Source: an uncultured Ruminococcus sp.
Lineage (GTDB): Bacteria > Bacillota > Clostridia > Oscillospirales > Ruminococcaceae
DNA length: 13,957 nucleotides
Direction of reading: 5' to 3'
NCBI GenBank assembly: GCA_947178195.1
Contig: CAMWXM010000055.1
Coordinates: forward strand, 1 to 13,957
A program made the translations under genes and the position numbers. How positions within the stretch are numbered: position 1 is the stretch's first letter; every line of letters starts with the position of its first letter. A model generated the notes under the pieces. The model did not search any database. It had not been told where the DNA came from and worked only from the letters and a program-made list of their open reading frames with translations. This document shows, piece by piece, positions 1 to 10,300 of the stretch.

Positions 1-2
1 TG

Positions 3-620
3 CTTGGTCAGCTGATTGACCTGCTTTGTTCATCGGTTGGTTCGCTGACTAACCCTAAGAAGATAGCAGACACACTGCACTCCCGGACAGGGGAAAACAT
101 CTCACAAAATACTATCTCTGCGTATATTGACCATTTAGAGGATGCATTTCTTTTCAGTGAAGCTAAGCGGTATGATGTCAAGGGACGTAAATATTTTGAG
201 TATCCCTACAAGTATTACTGCGAAGACATCGGTCTGCGCAATGCCCGTATCGTTTTCCGTCAGCAGGAAATGACTCACATAATGGAGAACATCATATACA
301 ATGAACTTATTATTCGTGGCTTTTCGGTCGATGTGGGAGTAGTGTATTCCAATGAGAAGAACGTAAACGGCAGTTATTCTAAGACTGCACGGGAGATAGA
401 TTTTATTGCTTCCAAAGGGAGTAAAAAAGCCTATATCCAGTCTGCTTTCGCTCTTCCCGATGATTCTAAAACCGAACAGGAACTGAGACCTTTTTCACTT
501 ACAGCTGACTCATTTCCGAAGATTATCGTCCGCAAGGATATACGCAAGCGGTGGTATGATGATAACGGGGTGCTGAATGTAGGGCTGACGGAGTTTTTGT
601 TGGATAAAATGATAATATGA
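3..620 (+). CDS. DUF4143-family ATPase, C-terminal part (5' end outside window)
   Basis: The frame is open from base 3 to the TGA at 618-620, giving 205 visible residues; an internal ATG at 270 is not the true start because the protein reads on upstream. Visible residues about 10-50 form a winged-helix-like segment (KKIADTLHSRTG, then NTISAYIDHLEDAFLF). This is followed by the YCEDIGLRNA and MENIIYNEL motifs and by the REIDFIA...KAYIQ strand pair near the C-terminus. That order is typical of the DUF4143 half of bacterial P-loop ATPases whose N-terminal AAA domain carries the Walker motifs, so the ATPase domain should lie left of the window. The cellular role of these proteins is largely unknown. 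The gene converges on the defence-like operon and ends 51 bases from it. Its base composition is richer in G+C than the operon, so I read it as host flank. Family assignment is confident, function is not. Confidence 0.85.
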   Translation, partial: LGQLIDLLCSSVGSLTNPKKIADTLHSRTGENISQNTISAYIDHLEDAFLFSEAKRYDVKGRKYFEYPYKYYCEDIGLRNARIVFRQQEMTHIMENIIYNELIIRGFSVDVGVVYSNEKNVNGSYSKTAREIDFIASKGSKKAYIQSAFALPDDSKTEQELRPFSLTADSFPKIIVRKDIRKRWYDDNGVLNVGLTEFLLDKMII

Positions 621-671
621 AAACATTTTTTAGCAGAAATAGCTGTTATAGCCCTGTGTTTATGAGGTTAA

Positions 672-2975
672 TTATTGTATAAGTATATCCATAAACCACT
701 TGTACACACTTTTTACAAAACTATATTCATCAGAGGAAACACTATATTTGTCATTTTGCAGTTTATTTGCAATTGTATTTAAACGTATTATCCAATCTGT
801 TTTAGCTTCTTTCCCACCGGAAATCTTTTCTTCTTCCGGACGTACAAAAGTATCTTCAAAAAGCATAGACCAGTTTTTCCCGCTTATAACGATTTGCTTA
901 CAATCTGATAAAGAAACATAATTCCAGATGGAAACATTTAATTCATCACCGTCATTTGATACACTTTCGTAAATAGCATCATCTGCTTCATTTTTTGCCT
1001 TAGTATATACATTCTTTGGCAATCCCTTGATAAGCCAGCTTTCGCCATAATATTCTTCTAGTCTTCCCGATACAATTATTTTTACTCGTGACTCTAGCTC
1101 ATTCAACATTGTCTGTGTCTCATCATTATATTCTTTTGTTTCATTTTGCCAGTATTCCTCCAGTCCAACAGGTGTAAAATCTGGCCTATAGTCAGCAATC
1201 GACTTTTGATAAGCTCGCCAGAATCTAGTGTCGGCTCCACCGCCAAAATATCCTCTAAGATTTTTTCTGTGTTCAGGCGTAAGTGAGTTCAAATAATCCG
1301 TCAATGGTTTGAGGTAATACTCTATTAAGCTGAACATATCATCTATATCTTGAGTTTTGGGCGATATTATTCCTCTGTCGACCAGCATATTAACTATATC
1401 ATCAATAACACGTATTACTGCTTGAATGCCACGATTCATAGTAAGCATTCCAGTATCTTTATCACCTTTGTTCCATTCATTTAATGATTTATCCCTTATA
1501 TAGAGAAGACATTTTTCTATGAAAGGATAGAATATATCGCAAGTTTCCTGATTGTTACCGCAATCAAATGTTCCGGGTTTTTGTAAAATATTATTTTTGC
1601 CATAAGTATCGAAAAAATGACATTTCTTCAATGCAGACTGGATAGCTTCAACAGTAATACATCGCTCCGGTGTAACCTCACTTTCTCCGATTACAACTCT
1701 TGAATGAAGAGGTGATGTTGATTCTTCACCAAGCATTTGAGCAATTTTTGATCTTAGAGCTTGCCTCTGTTCGCTTAAGTCAGACGAATCCCAAAGCATA
1801 TCTGCGTTTAAAGTAACTCTCAATGATTTAGAAACTGATTTTTGATTTTCGTTAATATCCATAAATATTTTTATTTGTTCCGTTCGTTCAAGATCTACAA
1901 AAGCTACTACAGGGATACTATTAGTCCAGGCATACTCAGAATCAGAATATCCATATAACCGATGCTGACCATCAATTATATATGCCGATCTGTATCTTTT
2001 GGGAATATGTAAAATCCCGATTTTTGAGATTGTCCCATCCAATTTAGTAGCAGACTGATCAAAAACAAGTCCTTTGCCATTAGTATCAATGCAGATTATT
2101 ATTGAGTTCGGAAAATATCCACCATTATTTATGAAACTGCGAACATCCTGCAAACGTTTTTTCTTTATGATTCTTTGATATGTAGGCATCATATTCTGAT
2201 GTGCTTCGGATCTGTGTAAAACATATCCTATTTTAAGCAGCTTTTCAGGCTCAATTGAAAATGAATAATATGTATATCCTCCCATTTTACCTTGAATAGC
2301 CGGAATTCTGTTATCCATATTCTTTATTTCCTGATTAGCAAAAAGACTTCCCAATAATTGATACCTTGAACACGAGCCAAGATGCTTAGCAAGCTCATTA
2401 TAATACTCTATAGTAGATTCACTGAAGTATGCAATCCCGTATTTATCCAGCAATGCTAGATCTTTTCTGTTTGAAATATAATTATGAGTAGCCCAAATAA
2501 ATTTAACTTTTCTGCCTGCATACTTTTTTAAGGCTTCTTTTCTAAGTCCGGAAATCTTACTTTCAAATGTGGTAATTTCATTGCAAAAGCAGTGTTCTAT
2601 GATTGAATCAGCCGCATGACAAACAACAATGATAATTGTTTCATCGTCAACTGCCATAATGCTTATTCTCTCTTTTAAATTATCATCATGGAAATCATAT
2701 GACATTTCAAAATTATTAGAATTAAGTTCTGTAAAACCCATATTGCAAAACAGTGTCCATAGCTGATCCTCAAACTTTTCCTGGACAGACTTTTCTTTTG
2801 AAATATCAACATATTTCATGTTTTTATATTCTTTACTCTTTTCCCAGCCTAGATCAACATAAGTCGGTAATTCATCTGATAAGATTTTTTGAGTTACAAA
2901 TGCTTTTTTTCTCGATCGTCTTTCAGCTGCAAGAGCCCCCTCTGAAACCATCATATTCCAATCAGTTCTAGCCAT
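672..2975 (-). CDS. DGQHR-domain protein (DndB-like) with degenerate nuclease-like N-terminus
   Basis: This is a 767-residue protein, the last gene of the operon. DGQHR at residues 335-339, within a YIIDGQHRLYGY context, is the signature of the DGQHR/DndB family. Those proteins occur next to DNA-modification defence genes; DndB itself regulates the phosphorothioation operon. Residues about 64-170 look like a restriction-endonuclease-type fold: a helix (EKFEDQLWTLFCNMGF), then strands ISIMAVDDETIIIVVCHA. The expected D...(D/E)xK residues are replaced (S105, V117/V118, H120), so cleavage activity is doubtful. The C-terminal 350 residues are not recognised. I chose ATG 2975: a TTG three codons upstream would extend the frame to 2984, but AAAGGA at 2986-2991 fits the ATG (10-nt spacing) and is too close to the TTG. 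The start lies 5 nt after the methylase stop. I infer a sensor or regulatory role for modified DNA, not shown by the sequence. Confidence 0.85.
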   Translation of the reverse strand: MARTDWNMMVSEGALAAERRSRKKAFVTQKILSDELPTYVDLGWEKSKEYKNMKYVDISKEKSVQEKFEDQLWTLFCNMGFTELNSNNFEMSYDFHDDNLKERISIMAVDDETIIIVVCHAADSIIEHCFCNEITTFESKISGLRKEALKKYAGRKVKFIWATHNYISNRKDLALLDKYGIAYFSESTIEYYNELAKHLGSCSRYQLLGSLFANQEIKNMDNRIPAIQGKMGGYTYYSFSIEPEKLLKIGYVLHRSEAHQNMMPTYQRIIKKKRLQDVRSFINNGGYFPNSIIICIDTNGKGLVFDQSATKLDGTISKIGILHIPKRYRSAYIIDGQHRLYGYSDSEYAWTNSIPVVAFVDLERTEQIKIFMDINENQKSVSKSLRVTLNADMLWDSSDLSEQRQALRSKIAQMLGEESTSPLHSRVVIGESEVTPERCITVEAIQSALKKCHFFDTYGKNNILQKPGTFDCGNNQETCDIFYPFIEKCLLYIRDKSLNEWNKGDKDTGMLTMNRGIQAVIRVIDDIVNMLVDRGIISPKTQDIDDMFSLIEYYLKPLTDYLNSLTPEHRKNLRGYFGGGADTRFWRAYQKSIADYRPDFTPVGLEEYWQNETKEYNDETQTMLNELESRVKIIVSGRLEEYYGESWLIKGLPKNVYTKAKNEADDAIYESVSNDGDELNVSIWNYVSLSDCKQIVISGKNWSMLFEDTFVRPEEEKISGGKEAKTDWIIRLNTIANKLQNDKYSVSSDEYSFVKSVYKWFMDILIQ

Positions 2976-2980
2976 AACTT

Positions 2981-3796
2981 TCAATTCCTTTCCGGAATAT
3001 TTGTAAAAATATATTCCTGCACATTTCCTCTAAATGCATTCTTGCCGCCTATTAAACTCTTTCTTTCTTTTTCAATAACACGCCCAGTGCTTTGAAATAT
3101 TTCCAAGATAGCTGAATTGTGGGCATTTGTCAAAATGAACCAAGCATTCTGAGAGATTATATACTCTATTAAATCAGCTAACCTGTACTGGTCATCCAAC
3201 GAAAATAAATGTTGATTGTATTGTATGAAGAAATGATTATTATTTTTTGAAACAGTATATGGCGGATCTAAAAAAACCAAATCTCTTTTATTTATCAAAT
3301 CTCGTATTTTATAAAAGTCCTGGCATTGAATGTCTACATTTTGCAATTTCTCACTGATCTCTATTAATCGATCACAATTCACGTTTTTTTCTTTTTTACC
3401 ATAGGGAACATTATACTGTCCTTGTCTGTTGACACGATATATTCCATTAAAAGAATTTGCATTTAAATATAAAAACCTTGCCGCAATTTCAAAATAATTT
3501 TTAGGATTGCTTCTTCTTATTTTATAATAGCTTTCTTCGTCTGATCTGTAACCTTTAATAAATGAAATAACTGCTTGCGGATCGTCTTTAATTGCGCAAA
3601 ATGTGTTTACAAGTTCTGGATTAATATCAGATAAATAGCTTTGATGCGGATGCTCCATTGAAAAAAAGATCGAAGCTCCGCCCATAAAAGGCTCAAAATA
3701 ATTATTATAGTCCAATCCTTCGATTAATTCCTTTACATAGGGCACAAGCCATGATTTGCCCCCTGCCCAACGTATAAAAGATGTAATTTGTGCCAT
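2981..3796 (-). CDS. Dam-like D12-class DNA adenine-N6 methyltransferase
   Basis: This 271-residue protein has the usual length of the Dam/D12 family. It would transfer a methyl group from S-adenosylmethionine to adenine N6 in DNA. Visible motifs in order: RWAGGK (residues 9-14) and FEPFMGGASIFF (34-45), which bind the cofactor; SDINPELVN (56-64); a segment with FNGIYRVN and GQYNVPYGK (about 116-134), which resembles the target-recognition region of GATC-specific Dam enzymes; and the catalytic DPPY (177-180). GATC specificity is therefore plausible but not proven. The ATG overlaps the TAA of the upstream NERD-helicase by one base (TAATG), so the two are probably translationally coupled. It is the only methylase in the operon, which makes it the likely self-marking enzyme. 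It differs in class from a cytosine methylase of the DrmMII type. The gene ends TGA at 2981-2983. Confidence 0.93.
   Translation of the reverse strand: MAQITSFIRWAGGKSWLVPYVKELIEGLDYNNYFEPFMGGASIFFSMEHPHQSYLSDINPELVNTFCAIKDDPQAVISFIKGYRSDEESYYKIRRSNPKNYFEIAARFLYLNANSFNGIYRVNRQGQYNVPYGKKEKNVNCDRLIEISEKLQNVDIQCQDFYKIRDLINKRDLVFLDPPYTVSKNNNHFFIQYNQHLFSLDDQYRLADLIEYIISQNAWFILTNAHNSAILEIFQSTGRVIEKERKSLIGGKNAFRGNVQEYIFTNIPERN
2986..2991 (-). promoter_or_regulatory. Ribosome binding site deciding the DGQHR gene start
   Basis: AAAGGA on the minus strand lies 10 nt from the ATG at 2975 and only 1 nt from the competing TTG at 2984. It is inside the last codons of the upstream methylase gene, which suggests coupled translation. 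Confidence 0.55.
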
Positions 3797-5385
3797 TAAT
3801 AATTCCTCACAAGTTCAATTAAATAATATTTAGCTCTGGTATAAGCTATATAATTCTCATTATCAGATGTTGTTTTGGAATGAATATATATTGCCATATC
3901 TGTTTCAAGTCCCTTGAATTCTTCCACTGAGTAAACACTGATTTCGTCTGGTGCTGAAGGAGATGAGTTTACGATTTTCCACTTAGCTATACCATCGTGA
4001 TATTGTGACAATAAATAGTTTACATCATCAGTCAAAATAGTCATAGATTCATTGGGAAGATACTCATCACTCAAGTATAGTTTAAAAAGGGTTTCAAGAG
4101 TTATAGTTAATTGTCCCGGTTCATTAATATATTCTGTTCGTGGAGTCGGTCCTTCCACCGGATTCGCTATAACATCAGTTCCAAGATTAGTTTTCTCAGC
4201 CGTCCAATTGTAAATATTTGCGGTATTACGGATATTTTCATGTAGAAGAAACGGTAGTTCTTTCAGTTCAAATCCATCGCCAAAGCTATCATCTCGTAGT
4301 ACTTGTACATCATCGTAAAATACTCCCATTCTAGAATTGAACGGATCTAAGAGAAGCTTTCTAACTAGTTTTGCCCATTCAAAGCAGAAATCCTGAGCTT
4401 CATCAATAAAAATGGAATCATATTTTGGAACATCACTTTTGAGGTCAGCATACAACCCTTCATATAGCGGTGCTTGATACTTATCAAAGTTATTTACTGC
4501 TTTATTGAATAAAGAACGAATATTCATAACTTCAACTTTTTTTCCAATTATGGAGTTCACCATATTGGACAGATGTTCAGATGCACATACAAAAAGAACT
4601 TTTTTATTTGGATCTTGCGCTTCTTGAAGAGCTAATTTCATTGCGATCCATGTTTTGCCTGTTCCTGCACCGCCACGAATGTAGAATTGTCGTACATTAT
4701 TCAAAAAATACACATAATTATCCTGTACTCTATTGATCGTTTCTAATTGCTGCTCTTTATATTTCACAAGTGCACCTGCAGCAGCAGATATAGCAATACG
4801 TTCACGTATAAGTTCAATTAAAGCATTATGCTGACTCATCGGATAATAATTTCTTCCATATGATTGACCACCCCAAAGTTTAAACATCGATTTAATTTTT
4901 GAATAAATGTCATTCATATCCTTAGAATCAATAGTACATCCTCTATGTCTGTTATCAAGATTGTGTTCCTTTCCGATAGCATAGAATGGAAAGACCGCTC
5001 CTGCACCGAAAATTCCATTATACTTAAAATTATATTTATTTGAAAAAGTATTGAAAAAATAATACATACTTTTTTCTGCTTGGTCATAGGGTGAAATGCT
5101 TAACTCTCTTTTACCATGGAGGGTATCTTCAACGCTCCAATTATCACCGTCTTTATGTATTTTAGTTCCACCTTTTACTTCTAAACATATAAAACCGTAT
5201 TCAGGACAAGCAACAATAAAATCAGATTCTGATTTTTTTAGCATACCCTCTTCGTATGATGTCCACTTTACAGAATAAAACACTTCATAGTTATCGGGTA
5301 ACTGGTTTTTTAGAGCATAGTAAACTACTCTTTCCGAATCAGTTGGCATATATTCATCAAGGCTTTTCGGACACATTTTGGCCAT
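3796..5385 (-). CDS. NERD-domain nuclease fused to UvrD-like SF1 helicase
   Basis: This 529-residue protein has two modules. Residues about 10-130 form a NERD (nuclease-related) domain with an intact-looking active site: D55 in ESDFIV, E69 and K71 in LEVKGG, and Q102 in DQAEKS. Residues about 215-529 form a compact superfamily 1 helicase of the UvrD/DUF2075 kind: Walker A GGAGTGKT (238-245), DEAQD (328-332), an ENIRNT motif, EFKGLE (489-494) and the arginine motif AYTRA (514-518). It should use ATP to move along or unwind DNA and may cut it. The ATG at 5385 follows a strong GGGAGG site encoded within the last codons (WEV) of drmB; the stop of drmB is 3 nt upstream of the start. With intact nuclease and helicase motifs it is the best effector candidate in the operon. 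The effector role is inference; the domains are clear. Confidence 0.9.
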   Translation of the reverse strand: MAKMCPKSLDEYMPTDSERVVYYALKNQLPDNYEVFYSVKWTSYEEGMLKKSESDFIVACPEYGFICLEVKGGTKIHKDGDNWSVEDTLHGKRELSISPYDQAEKSMYYFFNTFSNKYNFKYNGIFGAGAVFPFYAIGKEHNLDNRHRGCTIDSKDMNDIYSKIKSMFKLWGGQSYGRNYYPMSQHNALIELIRERIAISAAAGALVKYKEQQLETINRVQDNYVYFLNNVRQFYIRGGAGTGKTWIAMKLALQEAQDPNKKVLFVCASEHLSNMVNSIIGKKVEVMNIRSLFNKAVNNFDKYQAPLYEGLYADLKSDVPKYDSIFIDEAQDFCFEWAKLVRKLLLDPFNSRMGVFYDDVQVLRDDSFGDGFELKELPFLLHENIRNTANIYNWTAEKTNLGTDVIANPVEGPTPRTEYINEPGQLTITLETLFKLYLSDEYLPNESMTILTDDVNYLLSQYHDGIAKWKIVNSSPSAPDEISVYSVEEFKGLETDMAIYIHSKTTSDNENYIAYTRAKYYLIELVRNY

Positions 5386-5388
5386 ATG

Positions 5389-7302
5389 TTATACCTCCCA
5401 AAATCCTATAGTTGGAGTATGTTCTGTATCTATAGAATACAAATATTTTCTTCCAAGTTCAGCATTGAAATGATTGCATGATATTTCCGGTATTATAAGA
5501 CAAGCACTGCATGCTGTATTATCTCTCTCCGAACAAATAGGATCAAAAATACAATTGCGAGATTCATCATATACTTTTTTCAAGAAAAAAGCATAATTCG
5601 ATTCTGCCATTCCCGATAAAGCACCAAGCGGAATTCCTTGGCTTGTTTGTGCATATATAAATATACTTGCAGTTTCAGCTATAATGATTTCGGTTAGCGA
5701 ATTACCCGATAAACCGCTTAATTCCCCTGCTGCTTTAATAAATGCGTGAGACATCGAATGTAACAAGGCAAATACATGTTTTGTTATTTCCTCTTGATCA
5801 TCAATATCACCGAACATAGAAATCACGTCACTGTGAATATACTCCGCAAACCATCTTTTTACAGATAAATCATCCTCTAAATCAGGCAGTTGTTCTTCTC
5901 TGATAATTTTATTTTCATATAGCCACATGATGATTTTTTTCTGACTAATTTCAAATAATATTCCTTCAGTGTTTAGCTTAGTGCCGTATACCAGATTGGC
6001 CGTTCCGTCCTTTGATTTATCATAGGCATTTAATTTTAAACGGCCGTTCTTATTTGTCGCATTTTTAGGATCTGCGACTTTTCTTGAATATCCATATGTA
6101 CAATTTATTATCTGAATATCACATGACACCTGCATATTTGTAATGCCGAGTTTATCATTTAATGTATATATTTCGTCCGCAAAATCAATAAACTCCATTT
6201 CAAGTTGTCTATTTATTGAATCTTCAAGAGTGATTACACGCTTCGCATACCTTAAAGTGTAATACTGCATAAGTTTAAATGAAAAGTTGTTTAACCAATC
6301 ATTATAAACCATAGTGCCCTCTGATTTCTTTTTAGAGAACAACTCATCACACAAATTAACATATTTTTCAATGCTTCTGTTATTTTGTGAAGTTTCAAGC
6401 ATTTTATTAACTGCAGTATTAAAGTTGCTCTCGGATATCAGCCCTATTTGTATCAACGAACGAACCTTTTGCTCTGCATCTTCACGCCGAGAATCATTAC
6501 GAAACACATCACTAAAAGCAAGTTCTATATTGTTTAATATGTTTTCATAGTCTTCCGCAGATATTTTTCCAAACCATCTTGCAACAATTGTTTTCTGAGC
6601 CTCTACTCCCTTCTCGTAAAACTGGCCGTTTTTATGATCCACCAAATTAATAACTCTAAGAGTGAATGGTTTATAATTTCGCCCTGAATTTGCATTATCA
6701 GGTACTAGTCTGCTGTTACAGTTGGGACACATTTGTACAAATTCTACCGGCTTTTCCGTATTACCACTGCGATAGAACATTTTATATTGAGTATCATTTG
6801 GTCTATACTTAAAATTCTTAACACCTGTAATGTAAGGAATTTTAATAGGTTGAGCATAGCCACATTCACAAGTATAAATCATTTGAAGCTGCTTTACTGT
6901 CGATTTACCGCAGTCCGGATTTTTACATCTCCAAGTATATTTATCCACAGCATTAGGATTCTTTAATTCAAAAGCATCTCCACAAGAACTGCAATAAAAT
7001 ACCAGTGGGGATATTTCCCCAATGATATCAGGTATTCCGTCATTACATGCAGTTTCAACTACTAAAAAAGAATTTGACTCAGATGAAATATCAAAAGAAC
7101 TAATATCACCATTTCTATCGCCAAAAAGCTTTATTTGCCGCTTTATTTCATTTTGAATAAAGCTTTCATATATGTCTGACATTTTTACATAGTTCCAGTT
7201 TCTTATTCTTGCTGAAACTGCACGTCCGGAGCTGTCTTCTCTTTCAGAAACCCATATATCAGGCAAATATTTATAGACAGCTTGGTTTTTACTTCTTTTC
7301 AT
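5389..7302 (-). CDS. drmB: DrmB-like DUF1998 zinc-binding protein
   Basis: This 637-residue protein resembles the DUF1998 protein DrmB of DISARM defence systems, which works with the DrmA helicase encoded just upstream. The N-terminal half carries paired cysteines: C104/C107, C126/C131, C145/C147 and C192/C195, consistent with zinc ribbons. The C-terminus has the characteristic DUF1998 cluster C584, C590, C598xxC601 and C609 followed by HFNAELGRKYL, preceded by a helical AHSMSHAFIKAAGELSG-like segment (written here as HSMSHAFIKAAGELSG in the protein). No nuclease or ATPase motif is visible. In characterised DISARM, DrmA and DrmB act as a complex that binds DNA. The start ATG at 7302 is 9 nt after the drmA stop, with the ribosome binding site AAGGTGAT overlapping that stop. 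The pairing with DrmA is the main argument for the name; an uncharacterised DUF1998 partner of a different helicase system is the alternative. Confidence 0.8.
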   Translation of the reverse strand: MKRSKNQAVYKYLPDIWVSEREDSSGRAVSARIRNWNYVKMSDIYESFIQNEIKRQIKLFGDRNGDISSFDISSESNSFLVVETACNDGIPDIIGEISPLVFYCSSCGDAFELKNPNAVDKYTWRCKNPDCGKSTVKQLQMIYTCECGYAQPIKIPYITGVKNFKYRPNDTQYKMFYRSGNTEKPVEFVQMCPNCNSRLVPDNANSGRNYKPFTLRVINLVDHKNGQFYEKGVEAQKTIVARWFGKISAEDYENILNNIELAFSDVFRNDSRREDAEQKVRSLIQIGLISESNFNTAVNKMLETSQNNRSIEKYVNLCDELFSKKKSEGTMVYNDWLNNFSFKLMQYYTLRYAKRVITLEDSINRQLEMEFIDFADEIYTLNDKLGITNMQVSCDIQIINCTYGYSRKVADPKNATNKNGRLKLNAYDKSKDGTANLVYGTKLNTEGILFEISQKKIIMWLYENKIIREEQLPDLEDDLSVKRWFAEYIHSDVISMFGDIDDQEEITKHVFALLHSMSHAFIKAAGELSGLSGNSLTEIIIAETASIFIYAQTSQGIPLGALSGMAESNYAFFLKKVYDESRNCIFDPICSERDNTACSACLIIPEISCNHFNAELGRKYLYSIDTEHTPTIGFWEV

Positions 7303-7311
7303 AGTATCACC

Positions 7312-10300
7312 TTATATTTTAATCTCAATTTGTTCTTCAGTATCTCTTAAGCTTGTCATTGGGGATTTCTTTTCGTGTGAAAATTTTGCAATTGCTCCGG
7401 AAATAAAATCATTAGTTGAAAAGTTACCATTTTGTATCCCTAACAGAATATTTTTTACCTCATCCTGAATTATTTCTCTATATGCAATTGACAGTTTTTC
7501 CTGAGCATTACATCCGTAAGCTTTTATCAATCTCTCAACTACATCATCAATCTGTATTAATCCATCTGAGAGGAGCTTTTTTACTTTCACCGCTTGGTAT
7601 AGATTATCCATATTTGTTTGTACTGTATAATATTGCATTAATATTCCTGATAACAATCCCGGTAAGGTGCTGTAAACGGCATTTTTAGCCCACCTATTTA
7701 TTGGAACAGATTCAACAAGATCATCTTTGTTCTCATGGAATATGATAAAGTTTTTCAAATATGATCTGTCACGTACACGCATTAAACGTATTATATCTAT
7801 AACAATACCCGTATATTTTCTTCCGGTACGTGAATATGCCTGTATATATTCCGCATTATTATTTGGCATACCGAAGAAATACATCAAGTTAAATGAATCT
7901 TCATCTACACCATGAGAAATGGTACTTGTTGCTAAAATCAAGTTTGTGCTGTCCATTTTTTTTCTATTTGATTGTATATCAAACAGTGTTTTTCTTACTG
8001 TTTGAAAATCAATGTCGCTGGTCATCTGCTCAATTTCAAATTTAGGAATACCATTTGCTTCCAAATAGTTGTTAGCCTGGTTTTGAAATGCATTCTCCAA
8101 TTCCATGGCATCTTGTTTACGATTATTGTATACAAGTTCTATCCAGTAATCATATAGAATATTTAGGTAATCTTCTATTGAGCCAACAAAGCCATTTTTG
8201 CAAACCTCCTTATAATTCGATTCTTTGTTTATAAACAAACTGTATACAACAATTCGCATAGTATAAACAGACTCCCACATCCCATCAGTGATTGAACGGC
8301 CATACGGAGCGTAACCTAACAGAATTCTTGTAATATCATCGTTATCTGTATATGAATAGAAATCTTCTCCGCTTTTTGTTGATGGATAATCACATGGAAA
8401 TTTTCTGCCGTCCATATGATAAAGATTCCTAATATGTTCTTTATACATAGAAATAGTTGCAGTAGCACTCACAAATCTTATTTGTTTTCTTTGCTGCTGC
8501 GGAACTAATTCTTTAGCATAGTAATTGATAAAAGATTCATAATGAGCATCAAATGTTCCTAAACTTTCTTTAACAAGATGCATTTCATCCTGAATAAATA
8601 GAGTCGGAACAGGATCTTTTAATAGCACAGCGTTTTTAAGTGTATTTTTGCATGAATCACACAGGCAACTGGAAGTAGCACTAAATCCGTGAATGGGGCA
8701 CAATTTTTTCACTTGACCAAAGAGCATTTTAAATTCATTTGTTGTACCAAGCATTGCCATCTTGTCAATAGTGCTGACAACAATTGATGGAAGATATCTA
8801 TATATTTCACTGTCAACAATAAGTAATGGCAATACATTAATAACACATTCTGGGTTATCACAGTTATGTTCAAGTTTCCAGTTTTCTTTATTAAATCGTA
8901 CATTAACGTTTTTGTGTCCGCAGCAAGGGCAAGTATCTATGAACCGATAGTACTCATTTAATGTCTCTTGGTCGCTATCCAGTATTAAATCTTTACTCTG
9001 ATTTTTATTCCCACGATCACTTAATATCTCGTGTGCATTGATTTTGTTCGGTGTATTATTTTTTCCTACAAAAAAGCCTACTTCAAATGGTTGTGTATTG
9101 TGTAATTCTGGAATATTATTCCTTACACGATCGGCTTTCATAACTATAGTTAATACTCGCTCCAACTGCTGAACTGCAAGCAAACGCAGTGGATATTTTA
9201 AAAAGGCTGTTATTCCATAATTTTTGCCGCGTAACCTGTCAAAGAACATATCAAAAACACAAGCTCCTAAAAAAGCCTCTGTTTTTCCACCGCCTGTGGG
9301 GAAATATAATAAATTGGCAATTTCAAAATCAGCTTCTGAAATAGTGTTATCGTTGATATATTCACTGCGAATCATTTCACTTATTAGTGAAACAATGAAC
9401 ACTAACTGAAACAAACGCCATCCCTGTATTTCCCTTTGCTCACCATCAAGATGAGTTTTAAATGTCTTGTTCATATATATAAAAGCCTTTTTAACATAGT
9501 CTTTATATTCTATTTGCTCAATTCCCTTTTTGAATCTACTGATCTCGCGTTCATACTCATCAAGATCTTCTTTAAATCTTTTTTTTGCCAGCTCTGAGTT
9601 AAATGAAGCAGTCATATATTCATGATAACATTTTTTATAGTCTTCTATCATACCATTATATATAACCAAAAGATTACTGATAGGATCTGATATCAGCTTA
9701 TCAAACATAACATATTGATTATAATCATCTTTTGTTTTTAATCTCATATGATAGTATTTAGGAATATTATCAGTATATATTGTATTTTCTTTTTCATCAA
9801 ATACAGCAGATGTATTTTCAGTTACCGCATAAACTAACGGTCTGTTTTTATAGCTGTTTTTAAAGTAATCCAACTTTATAGCAACAAATTCAATGCTATC
9901 GTTTCCTACGATTTTCATACCCGAATTAAAAAATTGGGGCAAATAACCTACATTATTTTTTTCATTAACAGGCGTTTTATTAACTAATTGCATTATGAAT
10001 CGATAATTGTCTCCTTCATTTATTACATTACAGTATATGTCCATTCTCCATCTGGGCATAGCTCGCTCATCCTTTTGACCAACAACTGTTTTAAAGCGTT
10101 TCTCATCAAGAAGATCAAAGAAAGTAATACGATCGCTTTGCGTTATACATATTTCGTTAGTTATTCGTAATCCAAGATGTTGTAATCTATCATTTATTTC
10201 ATCCTCAAGATGAAAAGAATTTTTCTTTATACTGTCTAACCTGATCGAAATTCCGTCACCTATTTCATCTTCTATATTGACTTTTTTGTATGTAAGCGGT

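Noticed and set aside
621..671. Terminator between the two convergent gene ends
   Set aside because: Only 3-4 bp complementarities are visible; no convincing stem with a T-run, so none is called.
700..921. Plus-strand open frames inside the operon (for example 700-921, 6733-6966, 7416-7688, 10339-10647)
   Set aside because: They are antisense to well-supported genes with clear motifs, lack recognisable domains and ribosome binding sites.
2976..2984. TTG start at 2984 for the DGQHR gene
   Set aside because: The ribosome binding site at 2986-2991 would be only 1 nt away; ATG 2975 has proper spacing.
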